This document shows positions 15,550 through 24,288 of a stretch of 36,386 bases of DNA, in pieces. This DNA comes from a virus: IMG/VR virus record IMGVR_UViG_3300017962_003379, positions 1-36,386 of that record; one strand, given 5' to 3'. Every line of letters starts with the position of its first letter. Within the stretch, counting starts at the first letter, position 1. Under the pieces are notes generated by a model. The model was not told where the DNA came from, did no database searches, and saw nothing but the letters and a program-made list of their open reading frames with translations. Made by a program: the position numbers and the translations under genes.

Positions 15550-16162
15550 TCAAGGAATTAACCCAGTGGGCTTGCCATTCACACCCTTGCTTGTTAAAGT
15601 GTCCTATTGCAGTAGAATCATCTTTGAAATCAATTTTATAATTTTCAAATTGCTCTGTACTTAGTGCAGCGGACACTACAGGAAATTTATCAGTTGATGG
15701 TGAATAATGGGCAAAAACAAAATCAGGTTTGCTTTTAATATAGTCACTGAAAATTTCGTGTTCTAAATTCAATGTTTTTACACTGCGTCTAGTATAATAA
15801 TCTTTAACAAATTGTTTTTCTTCTATACTATAACTATTCAAAAATTTAAAATACTTGTTACTATTTTTTAAATCAATCCAACGATATCCGTCTTCGTGCG
15901 GTGTTAAAATTTCTTGCCAATCGATGCTTTCATCTTTATAGTAAGTAATCCTATTAGGAAGTGTGATTTGAAATATAGTTTTATTGTACATTTTGTGCGT
16001 ATCTTCGTATGCTTCTATGCTGTACAGCAAACTAGATCCACTGTTAGCATAGTTGTCAATGGTCAAGTCGGGTCTTAATTTAGTAAAATAATTAACCCAA
16101 CTTATATATTCATTGGCTTTTACACCATAGCTAAGACTACAACCATAAACAGCTACTCGCAC
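15539..16162 (-). CDS. SGNH/GDSL-hydrolase-like protein
   Basis: The 207-residue protein begins MRVAVYGCSLSYG, where GCSLS at residues 7-11 takes the place of the GDS(L) block and S9 would be the nucleophile. Near the C-terminus GHFNKQGCEWQAHWV supplies a His typical of the final block (DxxHFN-type). Such proteins deacylate or transfer acyl groups on carbohydrates and are common in phage glycan clusters. It has a 4-base gap after the nucleosidase-like gene. The GCS variant leaves catalytic activity uncertain. Confidence 0.6.
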   Translation of the reverse strand: MRVAVYGCSLSYGVKANEYISWVNYFTKLRPDLTIDNYANSGSSLLYSIEAYEDTHKMYNKTIFQITLPNRITYYKDESIDWQEILTPHEDGYRWIDLKNSNKYFKFLNSYSIEEKQFVKDYYTRRSVKTLNLEHEIFSDYIKSKPDFVFAHYSPSTDKFPVVSAALSTEQFENYKIDFKDDSTAIGHFNKQGCEWQAHWVNSLIDF

Positions 16163-16166
16163 AGCA

Positions 16167-16718
16167 TTATAACTCCGCTAATTGATCTAAAAACAAAGCT
16201 GCACCGTCTGCTACATTTTTAGCCCATTCGTCGGCAGCATTTTCATCTGCCATGTCACTAATATACTTGAAACTTCTAAACGGTATCTTATATTGTTGTG
16301 CAACATACGCTAGTGCCCATCCTTCCATGTCTACACAGTCTACGTCAGCTTTAACAAACCACGGATCAGCTTCCATTACAAAACTATCACCTGTGCCGCA
16401 GCGTACTTGCATAACAGGTGCTGCGGTTTTAATATCACTGATAACTGGATCACTGAATGGAACAGTACCTCTAGGTGCTTGAGGCTCTGCAATCATATCA
16501 CGTTGTATAAATGTTCCAATTTCTACTAAACCTTTTACTATTGGATTTAGACCTCCTGCTGTGCCATAGTTAATAATCAATTTTGGTTTATTTGCTTTGC
16601 ACAAGTGCTTTGCCAGAGCAGTTGCAGCTTGTACTTTACCAACTCCTGTGTAAACTATATCAACTCCACGTGGAGGTTCAGGTAATTCGTCTTTAAGTGC
16701 TACGCATAGTGTTATCAT
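16167..16718 (-). CDS. MTA/SAH nucleosidase-like nucleoside phosphorylase family protein
   Basis: Starting at the ATG at 16718, with a GAGGA binding site inside the end of the previous gene (an in-frame upstream codon at 16736 is less likely), the protein has 183 residues. It contains NYGTAGG at 50-56 (phosphate/purine loop), MEG at 131-133 with E132 for ribose binding, and SDMAD at 154-158 with D155 as the general acid of MTA/SAH nucleosidases. That family cleaves adenine from methylthioadenosine, S-adenosylhomocysteine and 5'-deoxyadenosine. Its setting among radical SAM enzymes and methyltransferases makes by-product removal a reasonable role. It is shorter than bacterial Pfs (about 230 residues). 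Confidence 0.82.
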   Translation of the reverse strand: MITLCVALKDELPEPPRGVDIVYTGVGKVQAATALAKHLCKANKPKLIINYGTAGGLNPIVKGLVEIGTFIQRDMIAEPQAPRGTVPFSDPVISDIKTAAPVMQVRCGTGDSFVMEADPWFVKADVDCVDMEGWALAYVAQQYKIPFRSFKYISDMADENAADEWAKNVADGAALFLDQLAEL

Positions 16719-16720
16719 TG

Positions 16721-17278
16721 TTATTCCTCGTACCAATATTGATCTTGCATAGGATCAATACTAACTTCATTTACATTAAAATGTTTAGGCTGATCTATCA
16801 ACCATTTAATATATTGTGCAGCAACATCTATATCTATGCACTGTCTATCTGGATGTTTGTGCTGATTATTGCTTAGTGTTCCAAAACTAATTAAACTTAC
16901 TTTAGGCTTATCGCTCCACACACCCATTAATCCAAGTGTATTACAGTAATCACGTAAGGCTTTCTTTTCTGCGTTGTATAACCAACCGCCGCCTTTCTTA
17001 ACTCTATCAGTAGTACTACCTATACACACAATATGTGCTTTTTTATTGGCATTAATTAGTGCCTTGCATACTATATCTAGTATAACAGTTTGGGTAAAGC
17101 GCCATAGTGCGCTATTGATAATGATTACGTCATGCTGTACAGCCTTTTCAGCAAATAGTTCCTGAGATTTATGTTCAGTTAAATCAAATCCGTTTGTTCT
17201 ACTAATAAACTCAGCTGTTGGATACAGTTTGTACAAGGCTTGTGCTAGTCCTTGCTCTGGATTTCCTGTAATAATCAT
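16721..17278 (-). CDS. SDR-like dehydrogenase, compact
   Basis: The 185-residue protein begins MIITGNPEQGLAQAL, a variant of the TGxxxGxG dinucleotide loop, followed by VIIINSALW where the NNAG motif would lie. A possible catalytic set is S88 (CIGSTTDR), Y101 and K105 (YNAEKKA, the YxxxK signature). At 185 residues it is short of the usual 250, so it lacks most of the substrate-binding C-terminus. It would oxidise or reduce a hydroxyl or carbonyl with NAD(P). The start is fixed by an ATGA overlap with the twitch radical SAM gene and GGAG upstream. An inactive relative is possible. Confidence 0.65.
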   Translation of the reverse strand: MIITGNPEQGLAQALYKLYPTAEFISRTNGFDLTEHKSQELFAEKAVQHDVIIINSALWRFTQTVILDIVCKALINANKKAHIVCIGSTTDRVKKGGGWLYNAEKKALRDYCNTLGLMGVWSDKPKVSLISFGTLSNNQHKHPDRQCIDIDVAAQYIKWLIDQPKHFNVNEVSIDPMQDQYWYEE

Positions 17279-18522
17279 TGTGTCTCCATGTACGGAGCAA
17301 ACTCTGGATACCAGTCTAGTATGTTAGTTTGATGATATTTGTCTAGCGCACGAGTATAGTTTACAAAGTCTTGCCAATGTTCATTCCAGTCTTCGCTGTT
17401 CATATAATCAATAACACTGTTACCAAACCTACGAGCTTGACGCATTTGTCTTTCTAAATTAATTTTAGGATTTATTGCAAATTCTTCTTCCATGCGTTCG
17501 CTAAACTCTTGCCATTGTTCTGTTGTTTGCTGCTTGAGTGCAGCAGGCAATAGTTTTGGATTTAATGCTCTTGGATATTGTACTAAACTTGTATGTACAT
17601 ATGCTCCAATACGATTAAAGTATTTGAATACATCAACAAGCCTAGTAATGTTTAACAAGCTAGTTGTACATGTAGCATTTAAAAACACGTTGTCAAGTTC
17701 ATTTGCGACACGAGCCATATTAGCCTCTACTTGATCCAAGTGTGCATGAACTCTAACATATTCATATACTTTATCATCTGCATCAATACTTACACGTATA
17801 TCAATCTTTTTAAACTTTTTCCAAAGGTCTAGTATACTTTTACCTTTGTATTCTAATGTGTTTAAGTTACTGTTGTAACTAAGTTCAATATCATGAGCAG
17901 AATCTAGCAATCCTTCTAAAAACGCATAGTGCTTGTCGTGATACAACGGCTCGCCGCCTGCAATCATAATTTGTTTTAAATGCGGAGCAAATGTTCCAAT
18001 TTCTGAGATCATTTCATCAGTCAATCGAACATGATAATCCATTTTACGATAGCTGCCATTAATCTTTTGTTGTTCTAACAATCCGTCATCACGCTTTACA
18101 GCCGCTTCCCATTTACTACTGTAGTCTGGACTACAGTGTCTACACATTAAATTACAAATATTATCAAAACGTATTTCAATTGATGTCATATTTTCCAATG
18201 GCATTGTATAGTCATCGTTCATTGCTGCCATAGCACGTTCATAGTCAACAGTCTCAGAAAAGTCATTGATACAATTTTGTCTAGTACTGCTAACACCACT
18301 ACGCTCTAAATCCCAACAGCTTTTACAGCCTGGATGTTGTTCACCGTTTAGTAACGCACGGCGTAACTCACGCATACGTTCACCGTTCCATGTGTCAGTA
18401 AGTGTGTCATCTAAATAATCGCCAATCCTGTCAGGAAAGCGCCAACAAGCACTTAACTTGCCTTCTTGTTTAATATTAATATGACTAAATGGCATCACAC
18501 ACCATGTATTAGGATGTTTCAT
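17275..18522 (-). CDS. N-terminal-twitch radical SAM protein (array gene 6)
   Basis: I use the ATG at 18522 (415 residues); the frame reaches a TTG one codon earlier. The SAM cluster is CNLMCRHC with C123, C127 and C130, and AGGEPLYHDKHY is the SAM-binding GGE strand. Before the barrel lies an extra cysteine set, C8 (WCVMPF), C26 (SACWRF), C66 and C69 (CKSC), the layout of the twitch-domain-containing radical SAM family. Most array members have CC where this one has a single Cys at 26. It overlaps the previous array gene by 14 bases and the SDR gene by ATGA. The auxiliary cluster probably passes or accepts electrons; the substrate is unknown. Confidence 0.88.
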   Translation of the reverse strand: MKHPNTWCVMPFSHINIKQEGKLSACWRFPDRIGDYLDDTLTDTWNGERMRELRRALLNGEQHPGCKSCWDLERSGVSSTRQNCINDFSETVDYERAMAAMNDDYTMPLENMTSIEIRFDNICNLMCRHCSPDYSSKWEAAVKRDDGLLEQQKINGSYRKMDYHVRLTDEMISEIGTFAPHLKQIMIAGGEPLYHDKHYAFLEGLLDSAHDIELSYNSNLNTLEYKGKSILDLWKKFKKIDIRVSIDADDKVYEYVRVHAHLDQVEANMARVANELDNVFLNATCTTSLLNITRLVDVFKYFNRIGAYVHTSLVQYPRALNPKLLPAALKQQTTEQWQEFSERMEEEFAINPKINLERQMRQARRFGNSVIDYMNSEDWNEHWQDFVNYTRALDKYHQTNILDWYPEFAPYMETQ

Positions 18523-19915
18523 CAAAAATACCTTTCATTTCAGGAAATGTTTCTGCAAAACTATTTCCACGTTGACGATCACACAAATCTATAAACTGCT
18601 TCATTTCAGGCAAACGAACACTCCAGTCTTCACTTTCCATAAAGTTAAGCATACCTTCTAAACGTTTTATTCCATAATCAGCATTACGCCATTTATCATA
18701 TTCTACACGACCTTGGTGCCAGCTAGGAATACCTTTTTCCCAATTAGCTTCCCACCATGGATAAAACTCTTCGTACTTACGACGACACTCTGCTTTAAAC
18801 CAAGCGGGCAACACTTTTACATTTAAATGTGCAGGATGATAAACAAAGTGATAGTTAATACCACCTGCCCCAAAAGGCCACATGTTAATTTTTTGGAAGC
18901 CTTGTTCAAGTTTCCAACGAATAAAATCAGGCAAATAATATACATTAAGTGCTTGTACCGCACAAGCAAGAGTAACTTCAGTATTATCACCTGTTTGCTT
19001 GTCTAGTATATGAAACACTTCTTCAGTACGTTTCCATTCACTTGGATAGCGAATGTAATCATTCATAGCATGTATACTGTCTACACTGTAGTGGAAGCGT
19101 ACTAGTTTAAACTCTTTCCATAAATCAAACAAGTCTTCACGCCACTCTACGCCATTCGAATTATAACGCAACTCTAAGTTTTTAGCATGCCCTTGACGTA
19201 TACATTCTTCTAGTATTTCATAGTGTTCCTCAATAATAAGACTTTCGCCGCCAGCAAAATATATTTGCTGCATATTAGGAATTTGTTCATAAAACTGTTG
19301 CCAAAAAACTGGATTATCTCTGTGCCAATTATAGCTACTGCCGTTAACACTTCCTTTGTCAGCCCACTGCATAGTATCTTTAAGATTGTTATTTGTTACT
19401 TGTGGATGTATTGCTTGCCAATCTTTGATCCAACCTGAACTATCATGCGGGCTACACATAACACATGCTAACTGACATTTGGTACCAAAACGTAAATCAA
19501 TATACGCAAGTTGTGGAGGCACTTCGCCATCTTCTTGTGTGTTTGCTAACAGTTCTTCGACATTAGTACGCTGACTCCAGTAGTGTGTTTCCCATTGGCG
19601 TTTGCTGCGATGACCAGCAGCTTCTTCTTTAAAACATTTTGCACAGCTAGGTGGTATCTCACCGTTCATCATTTGCTTGCGAACATTGCGCATATACTTG
19701 CTGTTCCAACTACTTTGAAAGTCAGTTATGTTTAAGTTATTGGGCCTACCTTCGTCATCTTTAAGCACACCAATCATGCCACCATGTTCACTTTTATCAT
19801 TAGTAGGACCAACACTTGACGCATTTGCTGTACAGCAAACACGCATACTTCCGTCAGGTCTTGTACTTAAATGCACCCATGGCAGAATGCAAAATGTATC
19901 ACTTATCTTTTTCAT
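18509..19915 (-). CDS. N-terminal-twitch radical SAM protein (array gene 5)
   Basis: The 468-residue protein is the largest of the array. The N-terminal cysteines are C9 (FCILPW), C27-C28 (RVCC), C91 and C94 (CAKC); the SAM cluster is CQLACVMC with C147, C151 and C154. FAGGESLIIEEHYE is the GGE strand and HYSVDSIHAMNDYIRYPSEW the radical-SAM barrel strand found in all array members (S-D-[GAS]-x-Y-x-R). The pattern LPWVHLSTRPDG near the start is shared by gene 3. It overlaps the PP-loop ATPase by 17 bases, and no strong ribosome binding site is visible. Confidence 0.88.
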   Translation of the reverse strand: MKKISDTFCILPWVHLSTRPDGSMRVCCTANASSVGPTNDKSEHGGMIGVLKDDEGRPNNLNITDFQSSWNSKYMRNVRKQMMNGEIPPSCAKCFKEEAAGHRSKRQWETHYWSQRTNVEELLANTQEDGEVPPQLAYIDLRFGTKCQLACVMCSPHDSSGWIKDWQAIHPQVTNNNLKDTMQWADKGSVNGSSYNWHRDNPVFWQQFYEQIPNMQQIYFAGGESLIIEEHYEILEECIRQGHAKNLELRYNSNGVEWREDLFDLWKEFKLVRFHYSVDSIHAMNDYIRYPSEWKRTEEVFHILDKQTGDNTEVTLACAVQALNVYYLPDFIRWKLEQGFQKINMWPFGAGGINYHFVYHPAHLNVKVLPAWFKAECRRKYEEFYPWWEANWEKGIPSWHQGRVEYDKWRNADYGIKRLEGMLNFMESEDWSVRLPEMKQFIDLCDRQRGNSFAETFPEMKGIFDETS

Positions 19916-20687
19916 AATTTTCTAATGCCCAATGTTTTTCTTTACACCACCAACACTGCATACAATCTTGTGTAAAGTTTTTTGTTAAGAATGTATCACC
20001 TTCACAACTTCTTGTTATACGTTTGAGATCATCTGTTATGCCTAATTGATGTGCAAGCCACATAGTAATTCTTTTGTCTGCATTTCTAAATGGCTCTATG
20101 TCTTTTAATTTTATTTTTTCATAATCGAAATATCTAACCACGCCCGCACTGTTTTCTATTGTATCTAATTTACAATCTCTGTGTGTTTCCGGACTGTCTT
20201 CTATACTGCCTGGCGGAGGATTTAATGTTGTTCCTGAGTACAATGATATATTATAGTTGTTTTCGCTTGCTTGTTTTAACGCCCAGGCTTCAGCAGTACG
20301 TTGCTGATACAAATAACTGTTTTCTTTCTTAATGTTTTCACACCACCAATAGTCAGCATCTAGTATTATATTAAATATAAACTGTTGCTTTTGAAAATGC
20401 TCTTTTACAAACAATTCAACATTTGTTGCAACTATACCATTGTTTACTCGATTTAGCATCCTGTTAGGTGTAAGATTACGTCTGTTTACTGTCAATTGTT
20501 GTATTTTGATTTTTAAATCAAATTTTTGATTTGCATGTGCAATTAGATAGCACAATACAGCACTGTCCCATCCACCACTTAGCTTAATAGCTGCTATTGG
20601 GTGTTCAGCATCTATGTATACATCACCATACGGTGTATTATACTTTACAAGTTTATCATCAGTCAAGTCTGCCCGGAGTTGCATCAT
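19899..20687 (-). CDS. PP-loop ATPase with QueC-like cysteine site
   Basis: The 262-residue protein has the PP-loop SGGWDSA at residues 37-43, the SGGxDS(S/T/A) signature of N-type ATP pyrophosphatases, which adenylate a carboxylate or carbonyl to add nitrogen or sulfur. Near the end C228, C242, C245 and C248 (SCEGD, then DCMQCWWC) resemble the zinc site of QueC but with a longer first spacing. No QueD, QueE or FolE is nearby, so a preQ0 route is unlikely. It is embedded between radical SAM array genes 4 and 5 with overlaps of 29 and 17 bases. The first ATG at 20687 and the adjacent one at 20684 are equally possible. The substrate is unknown. Confidence 0.75.
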   Translation of the reverse strand: MMQLRADLTDDKLVKYNTPYGDVYIDAEHPIAAIKLSGGWDSAVLCYLIAHANQKFDLKIKIQQLTVNRRNLTPNRMLNRVNNGIVATNVELFVKEHFQKQQFIFNIILDADYWWCENIKKENSYLYQQRTAEAWALKQASENNYNISLYSGTTLNPPPGSIEDSPETHRDCKLDTIENSAGVVRYFDYEKIKLKDIEPFRNADKRITMWLAHQLGITDDLKRITRSCEGDTFLTKNFTQDCMQCWWCKEKHWALENYEKDK

Positions 20688-21918
20688 ATTCCTCTTTTAT
20701 TATTTGATAAAATTCTGGATATACATCTTCGAATTTTTGTTTTCTCAGACGATCTAAATCTTTATTATATTCTGCAAAACGAACAATATCTTTACTGTCG
20801 TTTTGACTGTTAGTTAAAATGTTAATAACTCTATCGTAAAATCTTTTAATATAATCTATATCTTCACTGTTGCTGTATTCTGCAAATTCTTCACGGTAAC
20901 GTTCAGCAAGTTTGTGTTTATTTGGATAGTTATCAACACTGTATGCTTCTGGATAATACACTGTACTAGTAACAAAGTCTCCAGGCATCATCTCTTCTGG
21001 ATGCCCAGTTATTCTTGGCAACTGCATTTCAACACGTAAGTTATACCACCATTTGAATACTAGTCCTATATTGCTAATGTTTAGTACGTTAATAGTAGGA
21101 GCAATACAAACTCCTATGTTATCGTTTTCTTTTTCTAATTCTAACCAATGTATAGCATGAGCACTTAATGTTTCCCATTGACTTCCGTGTCGAATATAAT
21201 CATTGTATTTTTCAACACCGTCAATACTTAAACTTATAAGAACTTCGCCAAACTGTTTAAGTAATTCAATAATACTATTTTTAGGAAACCAACTACTGTT
21301 AGTAAAGATTACTAGTTTAGTATTGCTTGCATTACCTCCTGCTAGCACAGTTTCTAAGAATTTGCCAAAGTTTGGATTTAACATTGGCTCGCCGCCAACA
21401 AATTTAATTTCTTCAATTTGTGCGAAATCCTCAGGTTGCCAACTAAATTCAATGTCAATTATTTTCCTACTAGGACGATTTTCTTTGTATACTTTACTAA
21501 GTGCTAGGTCATCATCATACCAACTTGTGCTTAAATTACTATTGCAAGTACGACAACTTAAATTACAATAGTTTCCAAAACTAACTTCTAAGTATTTTAA
21601 TCCTATGCTGTTGTCATGTTCGGGCCAGCGTTGATTAAACATAGTACGCATGCTGTATCCAACACGCTCTTCTTCTTGATAACATTTCCAACACCCATGC
21701 ACAGGTTCTCCTGCTAGCATTTTTTCACGCACACCAGCAAACTGTGGACCATTTAATACGTTATCTGTTCCAATCGAATTATGATTGTTTTCAGCCCAAA
21801 AATCTGCACTTTCTTCAGTATCCCAATGAACAAATCTACAGCAAGGCTTTGCTACACCGTCTGGCTTAACTGCAAAGTGCAAAAATGGTAATACACAATA
21901 TGTATCTTGTTTTGTCAT
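20659..21918 (-). CDS. N-terminal-twitch radical SAM protein (array gene 4)
   Basis: The ATG at 21918 forms an ATGA overlap with the previous stop and has AGGA upstream, so I prefer it to the longer frame; the protein has 419 residues. N-terminal cysteines are C8 (YCVLPF), C26-C27 (PCCRF), C76 and C79 (CWKC). The SAM cluster is CNLSCRTC, with C118, C122 and C125. FVGGEPMLNPNFGKF is the GGE strand and SLSIDGVEKYNDYIRHGSQW the barrel strand. Its first 30 residues are the most typical of the family (CVLPFLHFAVKPDG, CCR). The end overlaps the PP-loop ATPase by 29 bases. Confidence 0.9.
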   Translation of the reverse strand: MTKQDTYCVLPFLHFAVKPDGVAKPCCRFVHWDTEESADFWAENNHNSIGTDNVLNGPQFAGVREKMLAGEPVHGCWKCYQEEERVGYSMRTMFNQRWPEHDNSIGLKYLEVSFGNYCNLSCRTCNSNLSTSWYDDDLALSKVYKENRPSRKIIDIEFSWQPEDFAQIEEIKFVGGEPMLNPNFGKFLETVLAGGNASNTKLVIFTNSSWFPKNSIIELLKQFGEVLISLSIDGVEKYNDYIRHGSQWETLSAHAIHWLELEKENDNIGVCIAPTINVLNISNIGLVFKWWYNLRVEMQLPRITGHPEEMMPGDFVTSTVYYPEAYSVDNYPNKHKLAERYREEFAEYSNSEDIDYIKRFYDRVINILTNSQNDSKDIVRFAEYNKDLDRLRKQKFEDVYPEFYQIIKEEYDATPGRLD

Positions 21919-23240
21919 GTGTGCGTTCCTACGTATTGTTGTATCCAAGGTGTATAAATTGGTTCAATATCTAGTATACTTTGGTTTCTTAGTTCGTCCA
22001 ATCGTGTACACCAACTTAAAAATTGTCTGAATCGTTCGCTGTTATCTTGATTGTTCATAAATTTAACTATGCTGTCTAGTTGCTTGTGAGCATGCTGTTG
22101 AATGTTACTATCATACTTATCAAACAAATGACGCTTGCTAGCATAGTGTTCTTCTATATTTTGTTTTAGCTCCTTAGGCAACACAGTTATATTAGAACTC
22201 CAAGGTCTATGACACATATGATAACTCATAATTGGATTCTTTTTATAACTGTTAATTTTTTTAAATCCTTGTTCTAGTTTCCACAGCATAAAATCTGGCA
22301 CGTGCCATACGTTATAATTGGTTACAGTACAACTTAACCACGCATGAATGTTGTCTGGCATATCATCAATTTTATGCAAGTTACGTTCGATCGCACTCCA
22401 ACGAGCAGGATAACGCTGATACTCTAAGTGTTTGCCTATACCATCAATACTTGCACCAATTCGAACTTGTTTAAAATGTGTCCACAGTTCTAATACACGT
22501 TCTGGTATGTTGGTCATGTTAGTATTATATTCTAAACGCATGTGGCTTGCATTGTCTGTGTCAACTGCACGTTGTAAAAACTCAAAGTGACGTTCGATCA
22601 TCATTGGCTCACCGCCTGCTAGATAAACATGTCTCATGTTTGGCATGTTGGCTTCTAATTGCTCCCAGAAACTGTCGCTGCGATGCCAATCATAAGCATT
22701 TGTGTGCCAACGTCCTCGATCGTTTTTAGTTAATGTCACTGTACCGTGTGTGTCTTCCCAACTAGTTTCACCTGTTATTGCAACATGATCGTTGTACCAA
22801 GTATGACTATCTTCAACACCGCACATTCTGCATGCTAGGTTACACAAGTTTCCAAACCGCAAATCATAATGTACTAGTTTTTGTATATCAGTATCTAGTG
22901 TGCCATCTTCTTGTGTAAATTCACGTACATGTTCTAGTCTAAGAGGCCAGTCTTCAATCTCATAACTGCGTCTACTAGGAAGTCCTGCTAGTTCTTCGCT
23001 GCGACATCTGCCACAACTAGGATGCCACTCGTTTCGCATCATACTAGCTCTAACATCTTTAATCAACTCAGCATTACGAGCTTGAGTTAAGTCGTCGGTG
23101 CCTGCGTTATAAGGTGTTCCATCTTCTTTTCTCAGTGTACCTCTTTCAGGTGTTACGTTCATTTGACAGCAAACACGTACACAGCCATTATTTTGTATTG
23201 CTTGAAAATTCCAAGGAACTGGGCAAAATGTATCAGACAT
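21915..23240 (-). CDS. N-terminal-twitch radical SAM protein (array gene 3)
   Basis: The 441-residue protein has N-terminal C6 (FCPVPW), C24-C25 (VCCQM), C76 and C79 (CGRC), an additional C20, and a SAM cluster CNLACRMC with C133, C137 and C140. LAGGEPMMIERHFEF is the GGE strand. Features shared with array gene 5 include a matching DLRFGxxCxLAC block, NWHRD/DWHRSD-type aromatic segments and a C-terminal NFMESEDWSVR/KFMNNQDNSER-type helix, so genes 3 and 5 look like the closest pair. It overlaps the previous gene by 8 bases. Role unknown; its substrate is probably similar to that of gene 5. Confidence 0.9.
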   Translation of the reverse strand: MSDTFCPVPWNFQAIQNNGCVRVCCQMNVTPERGTLRKEDGTPYNAGTDDLTQARNAELIKDVRASMMRNEWHPSCGRCRSEELAGLPSRRSYEIEDWPLRLEHVREFTQEDGTLDTDIQKLVHYDLRFGNLCNLACRMCGVEDSHTWYNDHVAITGETSWEDTHGTVTLTKNDRGRWHTNAYDWHRSDSFWEQLEANMPNMRHVYLAGGEPMMIERHFEFLQRAVDTDNASHMRLEYNTNMTNIPERVLELWTHFKQVRIGASIDGIGKHLEYQRYPARWSAIERNLHKIDDMPDNIHAWLSCTVTNYNVWHVPDFMLWKLEQGFKKINSYKKNPIMSYHMCHRPWSSNITVLPKELKQNIEEHYASKRHLFDKYDSNIQQHAHKQLDSIVKFMNNQDNSERFRQFLSWCTRLDELRNQSILDIEPIYTPWIQQYVGTHT

Positions 23241-24288
23241 ATAAACTAAACCTTTCGTCTAAGTCTAACAGTTGTGTTGTACGAATTTCGTCAAGCATAC
23301 TATTATAACTTTTAAATTTTTCATAGTTGTCATTGCTAAACACTGTAGATTGTAACAACTTTTTTAATTTTGGATCTTGAACACGTTGTTGTGCCCATGC
23401 AATATGCTCAGGCAATACTGCACTTAAACTAGTATATTCAACGTCACTGTCATCCCAATTAATTTCAAACTCAGCTGATATTGTTGCAAACCATTTTTCT
23501 AACTCAGGTAAGTTAAAAATATTATATGGAGTACAAACAACATTAAAACTATAAACGTTTGCTAGTTGCTCGTCAAATATTTGTTTTATTCTTGAACTAA
23601 CTTTATTCCAATTAGCATTAGTTCTAATATATTCGTATGTAGAATCAGTAGCATCTAAACTGAATACTATATTTACATATTCAAATCTTTTAAGTATACG
23701 TCTAAACTTTTGATTTAAGTTAGTTGCATTTGTAGTTATTCTTAAACGTTTACAAGAAACACTTTCCAATGCTTGTATTGCAAGTGGATCAATTGTAGGT
23801 TCACCTCCTAGTACTTTTATTTCTTGCAATTCACACGAACTTAAAAACTGCTTAAACTGTTCAAAGTCTTGTGCTACTAGTGTTTTATATTTTCTAAAAC
23901 CTTTGTATTGTTTTGCATATTCAAGTGCTTCTTGATTTATTAAACTGCTACTGTTAGGTACACACATTCTACATTTTAAGTTACAGGTATTACTAGGTCT
24001 ATAATCTAAGTATAACAGTTCAGGCTTGTCAACAGGTGTGCGCTTGTAGCGTTTGTTCCATAATGCTGTATCATTGGGCAATCCCATGTTTGCTTTACGT
24101 TCACAGTATGCACAATCTTCAGGCCAAATACCTGTGTTCAATTGCTCACGTATAGTGTTGAGCCGTTTGCTGTTCCAGTATTCCTCAGGTGACATGTGCA
24201 GCAAATGTTTAACTGCTACACAACAAGGTGCATACTCACCATACCCAGTTGCATACATACCCATCCATGGAGCTCTACACAAAGTCAT
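23233..24288 (-). CDS. N-terminal-twitch radical SAM protein (array gene 2)
   Basis: At 351 residues this is the shortest array member. The N-terminal cysteines are C4 (LCRAPW), C22-C23 (PCCV), C59 and C62 (CAYC); the SAM cluster is CNLKCRMC with C102, C106 and C109. VLGGEPTIDPLAIQAL is the GGE strand and VFSLDATDSTYEYIRTNANW the barrel strand. The YATGYGEYAPCC region is typical of the family's N-terminal fold. It overlaps the preceding gene by 14 bases and the next by 8, so it is coupled on both sides. Confidence 0.88.
   Translation of the reverse strand: MTLCRAPWMGMYATGYGEYAPCCVAVKHLLHMSPEEYWNSKRLNTIREQLNTGIWPEDCAYCERKANMGLPNDTALWNKRYKRTPVDKPELLYLDYRPSNTCNLKCRMCVPNSSSLINQEALEYAKQYKGFRKYKTLVAQDFEQFKQFLSSCELQEIKVLGGEPTIDPLAIQALESVSCKRLRITTNATNLNQKFRRILKRFEYVNIVFSLDATDSTYEYIRTNANWNKVSSRIKQIFDEQLANVYSFNVVCTPYNIFNLPELEKWFATISAEFEINWDDSDVEYTSLSAVLPEHIAWAQQRVQDPKLKKLLQSTVFSNDNYEKFKSYNSMLDEIRTTQLLDLDERFSLYV

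Noticed and set aside
19899-20687. A preQ0/queuosine-type DNA modification pathway built around the QueC-like gene
   Set aside because: None of the radical SAM proteins looks like QueE, and no QueD, FolE or transglycosylase-like gene is present in the window. The cysteine spacing of the PP-loop protein also differs from QueC.
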